From positions 372,001 through 436,000 of the forward strand of contig NZ_PEBD01000010.1 of NCBI RefSeq assembly GCF_002735905.1: DNA of 64,000 bases, given 5' to 3'. This DNA comes from Williamsia muralis. Its GTDB lineage: Bacteria > Actinomycetota > Actinomycetes > Mycobacteriales > Mycobacteriaceae. Under the pieces are notes generated by a model. It made no database searches, was not told where the DNA came from, and saw only the letters and a list, made by a program, of their open reading frames with translations. Below, one piece after another: positions 27,135 through 36,672 of the stretch (its first letter is position 1; each line of letters opens with the position of its first letter). The position numbers and the translations under genes were made by a program.

Positions 27135-28055
27135 ATGAGTGGAATCGTGGCCGGCCGAGTGGTCATCGTGACCGGTGCCGGACGGGGGATCGGTCGCGAA
27201 CACGCGCTCGCCTATGCGCGCGAAGGCGCCAAGGTCGTGGTGAACGACATCGGCGCGGGGCTCGACGGGTCGACCACCGGCGAGAGCCCGGCCGAACAGG
27301 TTGTCGCAGAGATCAAGTCGTCGGGCGGCGAGGCAATTGTCAACGGCGACGACGTGGCCGACTGGACCGGTGCGCAGAACCTGGTGAACACGGCCATCGA
27401 AACCTTCGGGGCACTGGACATCCTGGTCAACAACGCCGGTTTCCTCCGCGACAAGATGCTGGTGTCCATGAGTGAAGAAGATTGGGACAACGTCATCCGG
27501 GTGCACCTCAAAGGCCACTTCGCGATGTTGCGTCATGCCGCCGCGTACTGGCGCGCCGAGTCGAAAGCCGGCAATCCGCGGGCCGCTCGTGTGATCAACA
27601 CGTCGTCGGGCGCCGGTCTGTACGGCTCTGTGGGACAGGGGAATTACGCGGCCGCAAAGGCTGCCATCGCCGAACTGACGATCCAGGCTGCCGCCGAGAT
27701 GAAGGCGTACGGCGTGACGGTGAACGCCATCGCGCCGTCGGCCCGCACCCGCATGACCACCAGCGCAGGTGACGCGATGGCCGCGCAGATGGCGCCGCCC
27801 GAGGACGGTTCCTTCGACACGATGGACCCGGCCAACGTGTCCCCACTGGTGGTATGGCTCGGCTCCGAGGAGGCCGGCAGTGTCAGCGGGCGGGTGTTCG
27901 AGGTCGAGGGCGGGACCGTCTCGGTCACCGACGGCTGGCAGCGCAGCGTCAAGCGGGACAAGGGCGCTCGATGGGATCCGGCGGAACTCGGACCGGTTGT
28001 CACCGACATCCTCGCCGAGGCACCGACACCGATGCCGGTCTACGGTGCCCGATGA
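27135..28055 (+). CDS. SDR-family oxidoreductase (Rv3548c-like)
   Basis: This 306-residue SDR is longer than the usual 250 and resembles the 17-beta-hydroxysteroid dehydrogenase/MFE-2 type group. It has VTGAGRGIGREHALAYARE near residue 14 and VVNDIGAGLDGS, then NNAGFLRDKML near 98. INTSSGAGLYGSVGQGNYAAAKA carries Ser and YxxxK. It shares this pattern with the hsd4B product at 56097-56987, so the two are paralogues. ATG 27135 has GGAGCGA upstream; a TTG three bases earlier is possible. It probably oxidises a CoA-bound hydroxy intermediate. Confidence 0.8.
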   Translation: MSGIVAGRVVIVTGAGRGIGREHALAYAREGAKVVVNDIGAGLDGSTTGESPAEQVVAEIKSSGGEAIVNGDDVADWTGAQNLVNTAIETFGALDILVNNAGFLRDKMLVSMSEEDWDNVIRVHLKGHFAMLRHAAAYWRAESKAGNPRAARVINTSSGAGLYGSVGQGNYAAAKAAIAELTIQAAAEMKAYGVTVNAIAPSARTRMTTSAGDAMAAQMAPPEDGSFDTMDPANVSPLVVWLGSEEAGSVSGRVFEVEGGTVSVTDGWQRSVKRDKGARWDPAELGPVVTDILAEAPTPMPVYGAR

Positions 28056-28071
28056 TCCGGGGGCAGAAGCG

Positions 28072-28431
28072 ATGAGCTCCGACGCCGACCTGATCGCCGG
28101 CGCGAAAGCCTATGTGGACGCTCTGGCAAGCCACGACCCGTCCGGCGTACCGTTTCACCCCGACTGCGTTCGTATCGAGATGGGCGTGAAAACGGGGCGC
28201 AGCGGTGATCATCTGCGCCGCAGCCTCAGTCGAGGCCCGCAGTACAAGGTCATCCACGCGATCACCGAGTTCCAGGCTCGGGTGGAAGGCCGGACCGTGC
28301 ACGTCACGTTCTACGTGAACGTCCAGCCCAAACCACTCGGCCTGCGCTCCAAGGTCATCGAGAGCTTCGAGTTCGACGAGGCCGGACAGATCAAGAAGAT
28401 CGTTGCCAAGTTCGGCGTGCCGCACCGCTGA
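28072..28431 (+). CDS. SnoaL/NTF2-like small protein
   Basis: The 119-residue protein has the size and strand-helix pattern of NTF2-like folds (SnoaL, ketosteroid isomerase). It opens with helices (LIAGAKAYVDALASHDPSGVPF) and ends with strands (RTVHVTFYVNVQ, IESFEFDEAGQIKKI). It lies 16 bases after the SDR gene and before a bidirectional hairpin, so it closes that operon. No catalytic residue can be assigned with confidence. Enzyme or ligand-binding roles on steroid intermediates are both possible. Confidence 0.65.
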   Translation: MSSDADLIAGAKAYVDALASHDPSGVPFHPDCVRIEMGVKTGRSGDHLRRSLSRGPQYKVIHAITEFQARVEGRTVHVTFYVNVQPKPLGLRSKVIESFEFDEAGQIKKIVAKFGVPHR

Positions 28432-28448
28432 GCAGTGAACGACATGAC

Positions 28449-28484
28449 AAAGACGCTCCACCCAGAACTCGGGGGAGCGTCTTT
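28449..28484. terminator. Bidirectional terminator hairpin
   Basis: An 11-bp perfect stem (AAAGACGCTCC / GGAGCGTCTTT) with a 14-base loop lies between convergent genes ending at 28431 and 28504. A-rich and T-rich ends suit termination in both directions. Confidence 0.8.
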
Positions 28485-28503
28485 GTGGTCTGACGGGTAG
28501 AAC

Positions 28504-29157
28504 TCAGGAGCTGGGAGCCCGGACGACCATGGGGACGCCGGGGAAGTACGCAGCCAGCTCAGAGCGTGAACGACGAAGGGCTGCCGTGCCGAACCCGCGC
28601 TTGCGGTGCTCGGGTGCGATCCAGATCCGGACATCCACCTCGCCGCCCGACAGCTCACCGAACACGATGCCCACCTTGTCGTCGCCTTCGACGGCCACGA
28701 GCCACACGGCCTCTTCTGCCTTCATGCGACTGCGGGCGGCGGCGATCTCGTCGTCGATGCCCGACGCGGGAGTGCCGCTCCCGTCGCCCGCGGCCCCGAC
28801 ATCGGAGGTGCGTGCGGCGAAGAGGTCGGCATCGCTGTCATCAAAAGGCCGCAGCGTCAACGTTTCTGCGGTGGCCGCGGGACGTTCGGTCTGCGTGAAC
28901 GTGAGCTTGCTGTTCAAATCTTCGAGCTCGGCTGCGTTGGCCCGCCGCGCCGACACGGTCAGGCGGTCGAACGACATCCCCAGCACCGCCTCGGCGCCGA
29001 TGGTGGGCACGGAGAGGAGGTTCGCGATGGCGGAAACGGCTGCGGACCGGTCTTCGGCCTCCACGATGGCATCGAGCACTTCGTGGCGGCGTTCGAAGGC
29101 GGCCTCGAGGGCAGCGGTGATGTCACGGCGGGTGGCGGCACGGTCTGGATCAGTCAT
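28504..29157 (-). CDS. GNAT acetyltransferase with GyrA/ParC-like N-terminal segment
   Basis: The 217-residue protein has a C-terminal GNAT-like domain (about residues 95-215). Its features include AVWLVAVEGDDKVGIVFGEL and the acetyl-CoA loop region APEHRKRGFGTAALRR. The first 85 residues instead recall the helical tail of the DNA gyrase A core: RRHEVLDAIVEAEDRSAAVSA, then IGAEAVLGMSFDRLTVSARR, where GyrA has a QADAILxMQLxRLxxLE-type motif. No gyrase catalytic part is present. The combination is unusual and the substrate is unknown. It is convergent with the SDR operon. Confidence 0.72.
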   Translation of the reverse strand: MTDPDRAATRRDITAALEAAFERRHEVLDAIVEAEDRSAAVSAIANLLSVPTIGAEAVLGMSFDRLTVSARRANAAELEDLNSKLTFTQTERPAATAETLTLRPFDDSDADLFAARTSDVGAAGDGSGTPASGIDDEIAAARSRMKAEEAVWLVAVEGDDKVGIVFGELSGGEVDVRIWIAPEHRKRGFGTAALRRSRSELAAYFPGVPMVVRAPSS

Positions 29158-29189
29158 ACCCCGATCCTATTAGGGATCGGCCGGTGCGG

Positions 29190-30272
29190 TCAGCCGGAGT
29201 ACGACTTCGTGAAGACCTGAGTGGGATCTCCCGTGGCCAGGTCCACCGTGAACACCTGCAGATCCACACCCGAGGCCGTGATGTCCATCGTCATGAACCC
29301 GCGGTCACGGAAGTTCTCGTACAGTGCCGGATGCTCTTTGGACGAGCGGTCTTCGACTGTCTTGGCCGCCGCACCCGACACCAGCTGACGTGTTCCCTTG
29401 GAGGCGATGGTGGGGTCGAAGACCTGCAACGAATGGTCGTGACCGGACATGAAGAAGTGGAACCGCCCGGCGATCTCCTGCTCGAAGAACTCTTTGACCA
29501 GCACGCCGTTGATGGGAGGTATGGGGATCCCGTCATATCCACCGGCGCTGCCGTGCGGCCCGTTGTTGATGTACGGGTGGTGGGTGCACGCGATCTTCCA
29601 CGTGGCCGTCGATGCCGCGACAGCCTCACGCAGCCACTTGCGTTGCGCCGTCATGTAGGTCCCGTTCGGCTCCCAGTAAGGCGCCAAGAACGGTGGGATA
29701 TAGGCGGCGATCGGATTCAGGTCGAGGACAAAGAACTCGACGACCGGCGCCTGCTCGGGAACGGCCACCGAGTAGTAGCGCCGCGGCATGTACCAGCGGC
29801 TCGACCGCGAGTGGTAGGCGACCTCCGCATCGCCGCGCAGCAGCCAGCCACCGTCACCCGGGAAGACCGCGGTGGTGTCGTGGTTGCCCAACGCCATCAC
29901 CCACGGGAAGTCGAGGCCGGTGTTCGGCTTCTCGAACTTCTCCTCGAACTGTTTGTCGTCGGGTCCGTTGGGGCCCGACTCGTAGATGTTGTCGCCCAGT
30001 CCGATTGCCAGTCCGAACGGATTCTGCGCGTGCAGCGCGCGAGCGGCCTTGGTGACCGCGTACTGCGGGGCTTCGCCGGTACCGGCATCGCCGGTGATCA
30101 GCACCCGCACCGACGAACCGGTCTGGGGAAAACCCGGCCGACCCGACGGGAGGCCACCAGCTCGCGCAGGTCCGGACAGGACCAGGCCTGCGCCTGCGGC
30201 GGCGGCCGATCCGGCGAGGAAGGTACGCCGGCGGATGCCGTTGTTCGGCGAGGACGGGGTGTTGGTCATCAA
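29190..30272 (-). CDS. Tat-exported metallophosphoesterase (acid phosphatase-like)
   Basis: The 360-residue protein opens with a twin-arginine signal (IRRRTFLAGSAAAAGAGLVL, residues 13-32). The two-metal phosphatase motifs are in order: LITGDAGTGE, GLGDNIYESG, ALGNHDTT, CTHHPYINNGP and MSGHDHSLQV. This is the calcineurin-like set found in purple acid (ACP5-type) phosphatases. It probably releases phosphate from organic phosphates outside the membrane. It is 22 bases downstream of the PhoD-like gene and cotranscribed. Confidence 0.86.
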   Translation of the reverse strand: MMTNTPSSPNNGIRRRTFLAGSAAAAGAGLVLSGPARAGGLPSGRPGFPQTGSSVRVLITGDAGTGEAPQYAVTKAARALHAQNPFGLAIGLGDNIYESGPNGPDDKQFEEKFEKPNTGLDFPWVMALGNHDTTAVFPGDGGWLLRGDAEVAYHSRSSRWYMPRRYYSVAVPEQAPVVEFFVLDLNPIAAYIPPFLAPYWEPNGTYMTAQRKWLREAVAASTATWKIACTHHPYINNGPHGSAGGYDGIPIPPINGVLVKEFFEQEIAGRFHFFMSGHDHSLQVFDPTIASKGTRQLVSGAAAKTVEDRSSKEHPALYENFRDRGFMTMDITASGVDLQVFTVDLATGDPTQVFTKSYSG

Positions 30273-30294
30273 GGAATCCTAGGTCGGGCCGGTA

Positions 30295-32031
30295 CTACTG
30301 GGCTGGTGAACCAGAGGGCTGCACGCGCTGCGTGCCGCTCGGCACCCGCCACGACTGGCCGTAGCGCTGTCCCGATCGCGGGTCGGCGCGGTTGTTCACG
30401 AAGAACCAATCCATCTGTGTGGCAGCCGGAGTCACCGTCAGGACTGCGTAACCGTGCGCGTCGGTGTCGACCCAGCGGATGTGCCGGTTGATGTTGGTCA
30501 TCGCCACGGCCGCGGCCGCTCCCACCGTGTACTCGGGCGCGCCGACGATGTCGTCGATGTTGTTCGACGTCACCGAGGTCACCACGAGTTCGGTGCCGAC
30601 CGTGCCCGCCCCGGGGTAGTTCGCGGCGTCCACGGGCACGTCGCAGGCAAACGACATGTGGATGTCGCCGGTGATGAACACGGTGTTCTCGACGTGGTTG
30701 TCGCGCAACGCCTTGTGCAGACGGTCGCGGTCGGCGGTGTAGCCGTCCCACGCGTCGGAGTTCAGTGGGATGCCGCCCTTGGGCACACCGAGCAGGTCGG
30801 TCAGCGCTGCCGTTGTGGCCGGCTCCAGCGGGGGGATCAGGATCGGACTGATCATCACCGGGTTGCCGACGATCTTCCACCGCGTGGGGGAGGACACCAC
30901 GCCGTTGGTGAGCCACGACATCTGTGCCGAACCGGTGATGCTCGCCGAGGTGCTGTCGACCTTGTTGGACAGCATGGACTGTTGTTCGGTGCGGTAGGTG
31001 CGCAGATCCAGCATCGAGATCTCGAGCAGATTGCCGTACCGCAGGCGCCGGTACAGATGGCGACCACCGGCGTCGGCCTCCGGACGCACCGGCATCCACT
31101 CGAAGTAGGCCTGCTCGGAGGCTGCCTTGCGCGCAGGCCAGTCGCCTTCACTGGCGTCGTGGTTCTCGGCGCCTCCGGCGTAGGCGTCGTTGGCCGACTC
31201 ATGGTCGTCCCAGGTGCAGATCCACGGCAGGTCGAGATGCGCGGCCTGCAGGTCAGGATCGGACTTGTACTGGCCGTGCCGAGTCCGGTAGTCGGCCAGC
31301 GACACGATCTCGTGCAGAGGGTCGTGGGGGCGCACGACGCCGGTGCCCCCACCGAATTCTGCAGTGCCGTACTCGTAGATGTAGTCGCCCAGATGCACGA
31401 TGGCGTCGAGCCCTGGCTGAGCCGCGAGGTGCCGGTAGGCACTGAAGTAGCCGGCTTCCCAGTTGGAGCACGACACCACGCCGAAGCGGACCTTTGCCAC
31501 GTCCGCGGCGGTGGCGGGGGCGGTCTTCGTCTGACCCACCGGCGACATCGAACCGGCGGCCGGCCCACCGGTGACGTGGAACCGGAAGTGGTAGTTGGTG
31601 TTCGGGGACAGGCCGCCGGCATCGACCTTCACGGTGAGGTCTTGCTCGGGGCCGGTGGTGGTGACGCCGGACGAGACCACGGATCCGAAGTCGGGTGAGG
31701 TCGCGACCTCCCAGCGGACGGTGGTGGATGCACCCGTGCCCGATCCGGGGACGGCATCGGGTGTGGGGGTGACGCGGGTCCAGAGGATCACCCGGTCGGG
31801 CAGTGGGTCGCCGGACGCCACACCGTGACGAAACACGTTACCGCTCGGGGCTTTCGTTCCGTCGGCTGTAGCACTGCCCGCGTAGACCGTGCCCAGGACG
31901 CCGACCGCGCCGATCGCGGCTCCGCCCAGGAAAGTTCGTCGGGAGGGGCCGCTGACGGGTGGACCTGAGGTCAGGTGGTCAGCCGATGAGGCGGAGGCAC
32001 TGGCGCGTGAAGACTCTGGAATCGCAGACAT
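30295..32031 (-). CDS. phoD: PhoD-like alkaline phosphatase, Tat-exported
   Basis: The 578-residue protein has a Tat signal (PSRRTFLGGAAIGAVGVLG, about residues 29-47) and an N-terminal immunoglobulin-like PhoD domain (about 60-180, FRHGVASGDPLPDRVILWTR). The catalytic metallophosphatase part carries VSCSNWEAGYFSAYRHLA, HLGDYIYEYG, TWDDHESANDAYAGG and ITGDIHMSF. PhoD enzymes are extracellular phosphodiesterase/monoesterases, usually induced by phosphate limitation. No Pho box was recognised upstream. It forms a two-gene unit with the acid phosphatase gene. Confidence 0.9.
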   Translation of the reverse strand: MSAIPESSRASASASSADHLTSGPPVSGPSRRTFLGGAAIGAVGVLGTVYAGSATADGTKAPSGNVFRHGVASGDPLPDRVILWTRVTPTPDAVPGSGTGASTTVRWEVATSPDFGSVVSSGVTTTGPEQDLTVKVDAGGLSPNTNYHFRFHVTGGPAAGSMSPVGQTKTAPATAADVAKVRFGVVSCSNWEAGYFSAYRHLAAQPGLDAIVHLGDYIYEYGTAEFGGGTGVVRPHDPLHEIVSLADYRTRHGQYKSDPDLQAAHLDLPWICTWDDHESANDAYAGGAENHDASEGDWPARKAASEQAYFEWMPVRPEADAGGRHLYRRLRYGNLLEISMLDLRTYRTEQQSMLSNKVDSTSASITGSAQMSWLTNGVVSSPTRWKIVGNPVMISPILIPPLEPATTAALTDLLGVPKGGIPLNSDAWDGYTADRDRLHKALRDNHVENTVFITGDIHMSFACDVPVDAANYPGAGTVGTELVVTSVTSNNIDDIVGAPEYTVGAAAAVAMTNINRHIRWVDTDAHGYAVLTVTPAATQMDWFFVNNRADPRSGQRYGQSWRVPSGTQRVQPSGSPAQ

Positions 32032-32146
32032 GTCGCCTCGAATCCTGACACACCAGTTCCACCGACCATCGCGCTTCTTCGAGAATTTCAGGCGCCCCGG
32101 GGATGAATTCTTGTCCGCCCGGCCGCGCCGCTGCGCGACACCGGGC

Positions 32147-32626
32147 TCATTTCCGTTCGCAGATGATCACCGGGATCTTGCGTTCGGTCCAGGCCGCGTA
32201 GTTGTCGAAGTCGGCGTACACCTCGACGAGTTTGGGCCAGAGGCGCGCCCGTTCCTGGTCGTCGGCCTCACGCGCTCGCATGGCTACCGTCTTGCGTCCC
32301 TCTTGGATGCTCACATCGGGATTGGCCTTGACGTTGTAATACCAGGCCGGGTTCGACGCCATCCCACCCTGCGAGGCAACGACCACCACGTTGGCGCCGT
32401 CACGCAGATAGAGAAGCGGCACCGTGCGCGGTTTGCCCGATTTGCGGCCCATTGCGGTCAGCAGGATGACCGGAGCAGGTTCCTTGAACCCGGCTCCCAC
32501 CCGCCACTTCGACCCGATACGTCCACCGGTCAACTTGTAGATCTTGGTGTTCGCCCGTGACCCGAGTTTGACGATGGTACTGACGGCCTTGCTGTTGAGC
32601 GCCTTGGGAGCTTCCTGTTGTGGCAC
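32147..32626 (-). CDS. Deazaflavin (F420)-dependent nitroreductase family protein, Ddn-like
   Basis: The 159-residue split-barrel protein has the Ddn family pattern: KPRTVPLLYLRDGANVVVVA, then SQGGMASNPAWYYNVKANPD, at about residues 71-110. Members bind cofactor F420 and reduce quinones or other substrates; Rv3547 (ddn) sits beside fadA5 in M. tuberculosis, as here. GTG 32626 is 6 bases after the fadA5 stop, so the genes are cotranscribed and probably share KstR control. A steroid-related reduction is possible but not proven. Confidence 0.86.
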   Translation of the reverse strand: MPQQEAPKALNSKAVSTIVKLGSRANTKIYKLTGGRIGSKWRVGAGFKEPAPVILLTAMGRKSGKPRTVPLLYLRDGANVVVVASQGGMASNPAWYYNVKANPDVSIQEGRKTVAMRAREADDQERARLWPKLVEVYADFDNYAAWTERKIPVIICERK

Positions 32627-32632
32627 GCGACC

Positions 32633-33871
<1,239 letters not shown>

Positions 33872-33916
33872 TCACCAGGTAGTAGCCACTGTGACGCATC
33901 TTGCTCTACCATCGAC

Positions 33917-33930
33917 TAGAACACGTTCAT
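33917..33930. promoter_or_regulatory. KstR-type operator, cyp125 side
   Basis: TAGAACACGTTCAT matches the KstR consensus except for its last base and lies just upstream of a -10-like TAGCAT (33934-33939) for cyp125. Confidence 0.75.
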
Positions 33931-33952
33931 GTCTAGCATTTAGGTGGTTGCA

Positions 33953-35224
33953 ATGACGCAGGCCGAGAAGGTTTGCCCTTTCGCGGAAGGGTTCGACTTC
34001 ACCAGCCCAGACCTGTTGGAACAAGGCATCCCGGTCAAGGAATTCGCGGAGCTGCGTAAGACAGCGCCGGTGTGGTGGAACGCCCAGGAAGAAGGAAAGG
34101 GCGGCGGCTTCCACGACGGTGGGTACTGGGTCGTCAGCAAGCACGAAGATGTGCGCGCGATCTCGAAGAACAACGAGAACTGGTCTACCGCCGAGAACGG
34201 CGTGATCATGCGTTTCGAGGACTCGATGACGCAAGAGCAGCTCGACGTCACCAAGGCGCTGCTGATCAACCACGACCCGCCCGAGCACACCCGCCTGCGC
34301 AAGCTGGTGGCGAAGATGTTCACCCCGAAGGCGGTGCACGCGCTCGAGGAGAAGCTCGAGGATGCGTCGCAGAAGATCGTCAAAGACGCCGCTGCCAAGG
34401 GAACCGGCGATTTCGTCGACGACGTCGCGGTCAACCTGCCGCTGATGGCGATCGCAGATCTCCTCGGTGTCCCCGAGGACGACCGCGAGAAGCTCTTCCA
34501 CTGGTCGAACAACATGATGAACGCCGACGACCCGGAGTTCAACGAGGTGGACCCTGAGTCGGGGCTCACCCCGGCTCAGCTCTCGTCGGCCGAGATCCTC
34601 GGCTATGCGTACACGATGGCCGAAGATCGCAAGAAGTGTCCGGCCGATGACATCGTCACCGCACTCGTCAACGCCGACATCGACGGCCAGTCACTCGACG
34701 AGATCGAGTTCGGCTACTTCGTCATCCTGCTGACCGTCGCGGGTAACGAGACCACCCGTAATGCCATCAGCCATGGCATGAACGCGTTCCTCGACAACCC
34801 GGAGCAGTGGGAGATCTTCAAGCGCGATCGCCCCGCGACCGCCGCGGACGAGATCGTCCGTTGGGCCACTCCGGTCAACGCCTTCCAGCGCACGGCCCGT
34901 CACGACGTCGAACTCGGTGGTGTGACCATCAAGAAGGGTCAGCGCGTCGGCATGTTCTACGGCTCGGCCAACTACGACGAGGATGTGTTCGAGAACCCCT
35001 TCGAGTTCAACATCCTGCGTGACCCGAACCCGCACGTCGGATTCGGTGGCCACGGCGCGCACTACTGCGTGGGTGCGAACCTGGCCCGCATGGAGATCAA
35101 CTTGATCTTCAACGCGATCGCCGACCACATGCCCGACATCACCAAGCTCGCCGAGCCGCGCCGTCTGCGCCACGGCTGGATCAACGGTGTGAAGGAATTG
35201 TCGGTCAACTACGGCACTGCCTGA
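33953..35224 (+). CDS. cyp125: Steroid C26(27)-monooxygenase CYP125
   Basis: The 423-residue P450 has the oxygen-binding I-helix TVAGNETTRNAIS (about residues 260-272), the ExxR region, and the heme loop FGGHGAHYCVGANLARME with the Cys ligand near residue 364. CYP125 oxidises the terminal methyl of cholest-4-en-3-one to the carboxylic acid, starting side-chain degradation. The N terminus (CPFAEGFDFTSPDLL) fits the family. I chose ATG 33953, preceded by AGGTGG; GTG 33944 is also possible. It is divergent from fadA5 and under a KstR box. Confidence 0.92.
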   Translation: MTQAEKVCPFAEGFDFTSPDLLEQGIPVKEFAELRKTAPVWWNAQEEGKGGGFHDGGYWVVSKHEDVRAISKNNENWSTAENGVIMRFEDSMTQEQLDVTKALLINHDPPEHTRLRKLVAKMFTPKAVHALEEKLEDASQKIVKDAAAKGTGDFVDDVAVNLPLMAIADLLGVPEDDREKLFHWSNNMMNADDPEFNEVDPESGLTPAQLSSAEILGYAYTMAEDRKKCPADDIVTALVNADIDGQSLDEIEFGYFVILLTVAGNETTRNAISHGMNAFLDNPEQWEIFKRDRPATAADEIVRWATPVNAFQRTARHDVELGGVTIKKGQRVGMFYGSANYDEDVFENPFEFNILRDPNPHVGFGGHGAHYCVGANLARMEINLIFNAIADHMPDITKLAEPRRLRHGWINGVKELSVNYGTA

Positions 35225-35243
35225 GTCGCACGATCTACGAGAG

Positions 35244-35273
35244 GCCCCGGACGACACGTCCGGGGCTTCTTGT
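35244..35273 (+). terminator. Intrinsic terminator after cyp125
   Basis: A 10-bp perfect stem (GCCCCGGACG / CGTCCGGGGC) with an ACA loop (35244-35266) is followed by TTCTTGT. It separates cyp125 from the convergent methyltransferase gene. Confidence 0.85.
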
Positions 35274-35291
35274 GTTCTGGCAGAGCGACAT

Positions 35292-36146
35292 TCACGGACG
35301 AACGCCCGGCGACGTGACCCGCGCGATGACCTGTTCGTGACTGGCTGTGTAGCCGAGGTATTCGAACTCGATGCCGGTGCGACTCACGAACTCCTGCCAT
35401 GCCCGGTACTCGTGCTGCTGCCAGCCCGGGTAGTTGAAGAACTCGTCGAACACGATGATCGTGCCTGCCATCAGCCGCTGTCCGACGAGACCGAGCACCG
35501 TTGCGGTGGATGAATAAAGGTCTGCGTCGAGGTGCAGGAACGACACCGGCTCGCGATGGGCGGTGAGGAAATCGGGCAGCGTGTCCTCGAACAATCCCGG
35601 TACCAACTCCGCCCCGGGAACGTCCGGCAACGTGTCCTGCGCGAACTCGCCGGCGGCGAAGCCACTTCGCCACGTGTCCGGCAGTCCTGAGAAGACGTCG
35701 AATCCATAGATGCGGTGCTCTGTTTTCAGTTCTGCGGCAATGATGTTCAGGGTGGTACCGGTCGCGACCCCGAATTCCAATGCCATACCAGGGATGTGCA
35801 CCTGCGACAGCGCGTACCGCAGTGTGTCGTGAGGATGCCAGAACTGCGGAGCTTTGGGCAGGTGCGCGAGGACGAAGTCACCTGATTGGCGAGCGGCATC
35901 TGTGTCCATCACGTGGGTGAGGTCGCGGCGGACCTGCTGTTCGAGGTGATTCACCCGGCGATGCAGTGCAACGACTTCTTCTCGGGTCTCCGAGAGCAAG
36001 TCCATTGTCTGCCTGTGAAACTGCTCGACGAGTGCGTTTGTCTCCCGGCTCGAGTCGTCGACCACCTCGGACACAGCACGCTGGAGTTTTTGTCTGGCAC
36101 CACGCCGCACACGTTCGAACATGAGCCCTATGGTGCCAGCCATCAC
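35292..36146 (-). CDS. TylF/macrocin-O-methyltransferase-like SAM methyltransferase
   Basis: The protein has up to 284 residues. The start is uncertain between GTG 36146, ATG 36143 and ATG 36122. After a charged, probably coiled-coil N terminus (about residues 25-70, EEVVALHRRVNHLEQQVRRD), the methyltransferase domain begins. It carries the SAM motif LEFGVATGTTLNIIAAEL (about 124-141), YGFDVFSGLP and the metal-binding-type FLHLDADLYSSTATVL. This is the pattern of TylF-class O-methyltransferases of sugar or antibiotic pathways. It lies between cyp125 and the Ltp operon, outside the gene set I know there; its substrate is unknown. Confidence 0.75.
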   Translation of the reverse strand: MMAGTIGLMFERVRRGARQKLQRAVSEVVDDSSRETNALVEQFHRQTMDLLSETREEVVALHRRVNHLEQQVRRDLTHVMDTDAARQSGDFVLAHLPKAPQFWHPHDTLRYALSQVHIPGMALEFGVATGTTLNIIAAELKTEHRIYGFDVFSGLPDTWRSGFAAGEFAQDTLPDVPGAELVPGLFEDTLPDFLTAHREPVSFLHLDADLYSSTATVLGLVGQRLMAGTIIVFDEFFNYPGWQQHEYRAWQEFVSRTGIEFEYLGYTASHEQVIARVTSPGVRP

Positions 36147-36194
36147 GCGCAGGCCGGCACCACTGGACCTTCGGGCGTTTCCGTGGTGCGGACC

Positions 36195-36638
36195 TCAGGC
36201 CTTGCGCACCGAATTGATCGTCTTCTCCACTTCCCAGAACGCGCGCAGAGCGGCCAGCGAGCCGTCCGGGTTGGCGCGGTAGGTGAAGACGCCACGTGCC
36301 TCGGAGATGTGGCCGTGGATGTGGGTGACGATCTTGCCGATGTAGGCAACCTCGTTGCCACAGATGATTTCTTCGTCGAAGACGAACTCGATGCTCTCGG
36401 TGGTGCCGATCGACAGATCCCAGAAGTGACTGATCCGGTCGTGGCCGGTGAATCCGATGCCCTCTTCGTCGAACATCGAGGGACCCACCGGGTCCTGCAC
36501 GATGCCGTCGGGTGCAAAGAGCTTCACCCAGGCGTCCTTGTCCCGCGAGGCGACGTATTCGCGCGAGCGCCGTCCGGCGACAACCGCGGGGTTGTTCTCC
36601 CGATCGATGTTGAGGTACGCCGGTTCTGCTTTGGTCAC
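36195..36638 (-). CDS. Ketosteroid-isomerase/SnoaL-like protein
   Basis: The 147-residue protein shows the NTF2-like KSI layout: a helical start (NNPAVVAGRRSREYVASRDKD), then WVKLFAPDGIVQDPVGP, which resembles the active-site strand of KSI. Late strands follow (ARGVFTYRANPDGSLAALRA). KSI enzymes move a steroid double bond from position 5 to 4. GTG 36638 is chosen for its GGAGA site. It is the last gene of the DUF35-Ltp-Ltp operon, which supports a steroid substrate, but isomerase activity itself is not shown by the sequence. Confidence 0.72.
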   Translation of the reverse strand: MTKAEPAYLNIDRENNPAVVAGRRSREYVASRDKDAWVKLFAPDGIVQDPVGPSMFDEEGIGFTGHDRISHFWDLSIGTTESIEFVFDEEIICGNEVAYIGKIVTHIHGHISEARGVFTYRANPDGSLAALRAFWEVEKTINSVRKA

Positions 36639-36672
36639 GAGATCTCCGTAGGTTGGTCCAGCAGGCGGTCGG

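Noticed and set aside
29184-30491. 435-codon plus-strand frame opposite the acid phosphatase gene
   Set aside because: It lies antisense to a gene with all five metallophosphoesterase motifs and has no motif of its own.
30454-31698. 414-codon plus-strand frame opposite phoD
   Set aside because: The minus-strand protein has a full set of PhoD motifs and a Tat signal; the antisense frame has only low-complexity sequence.
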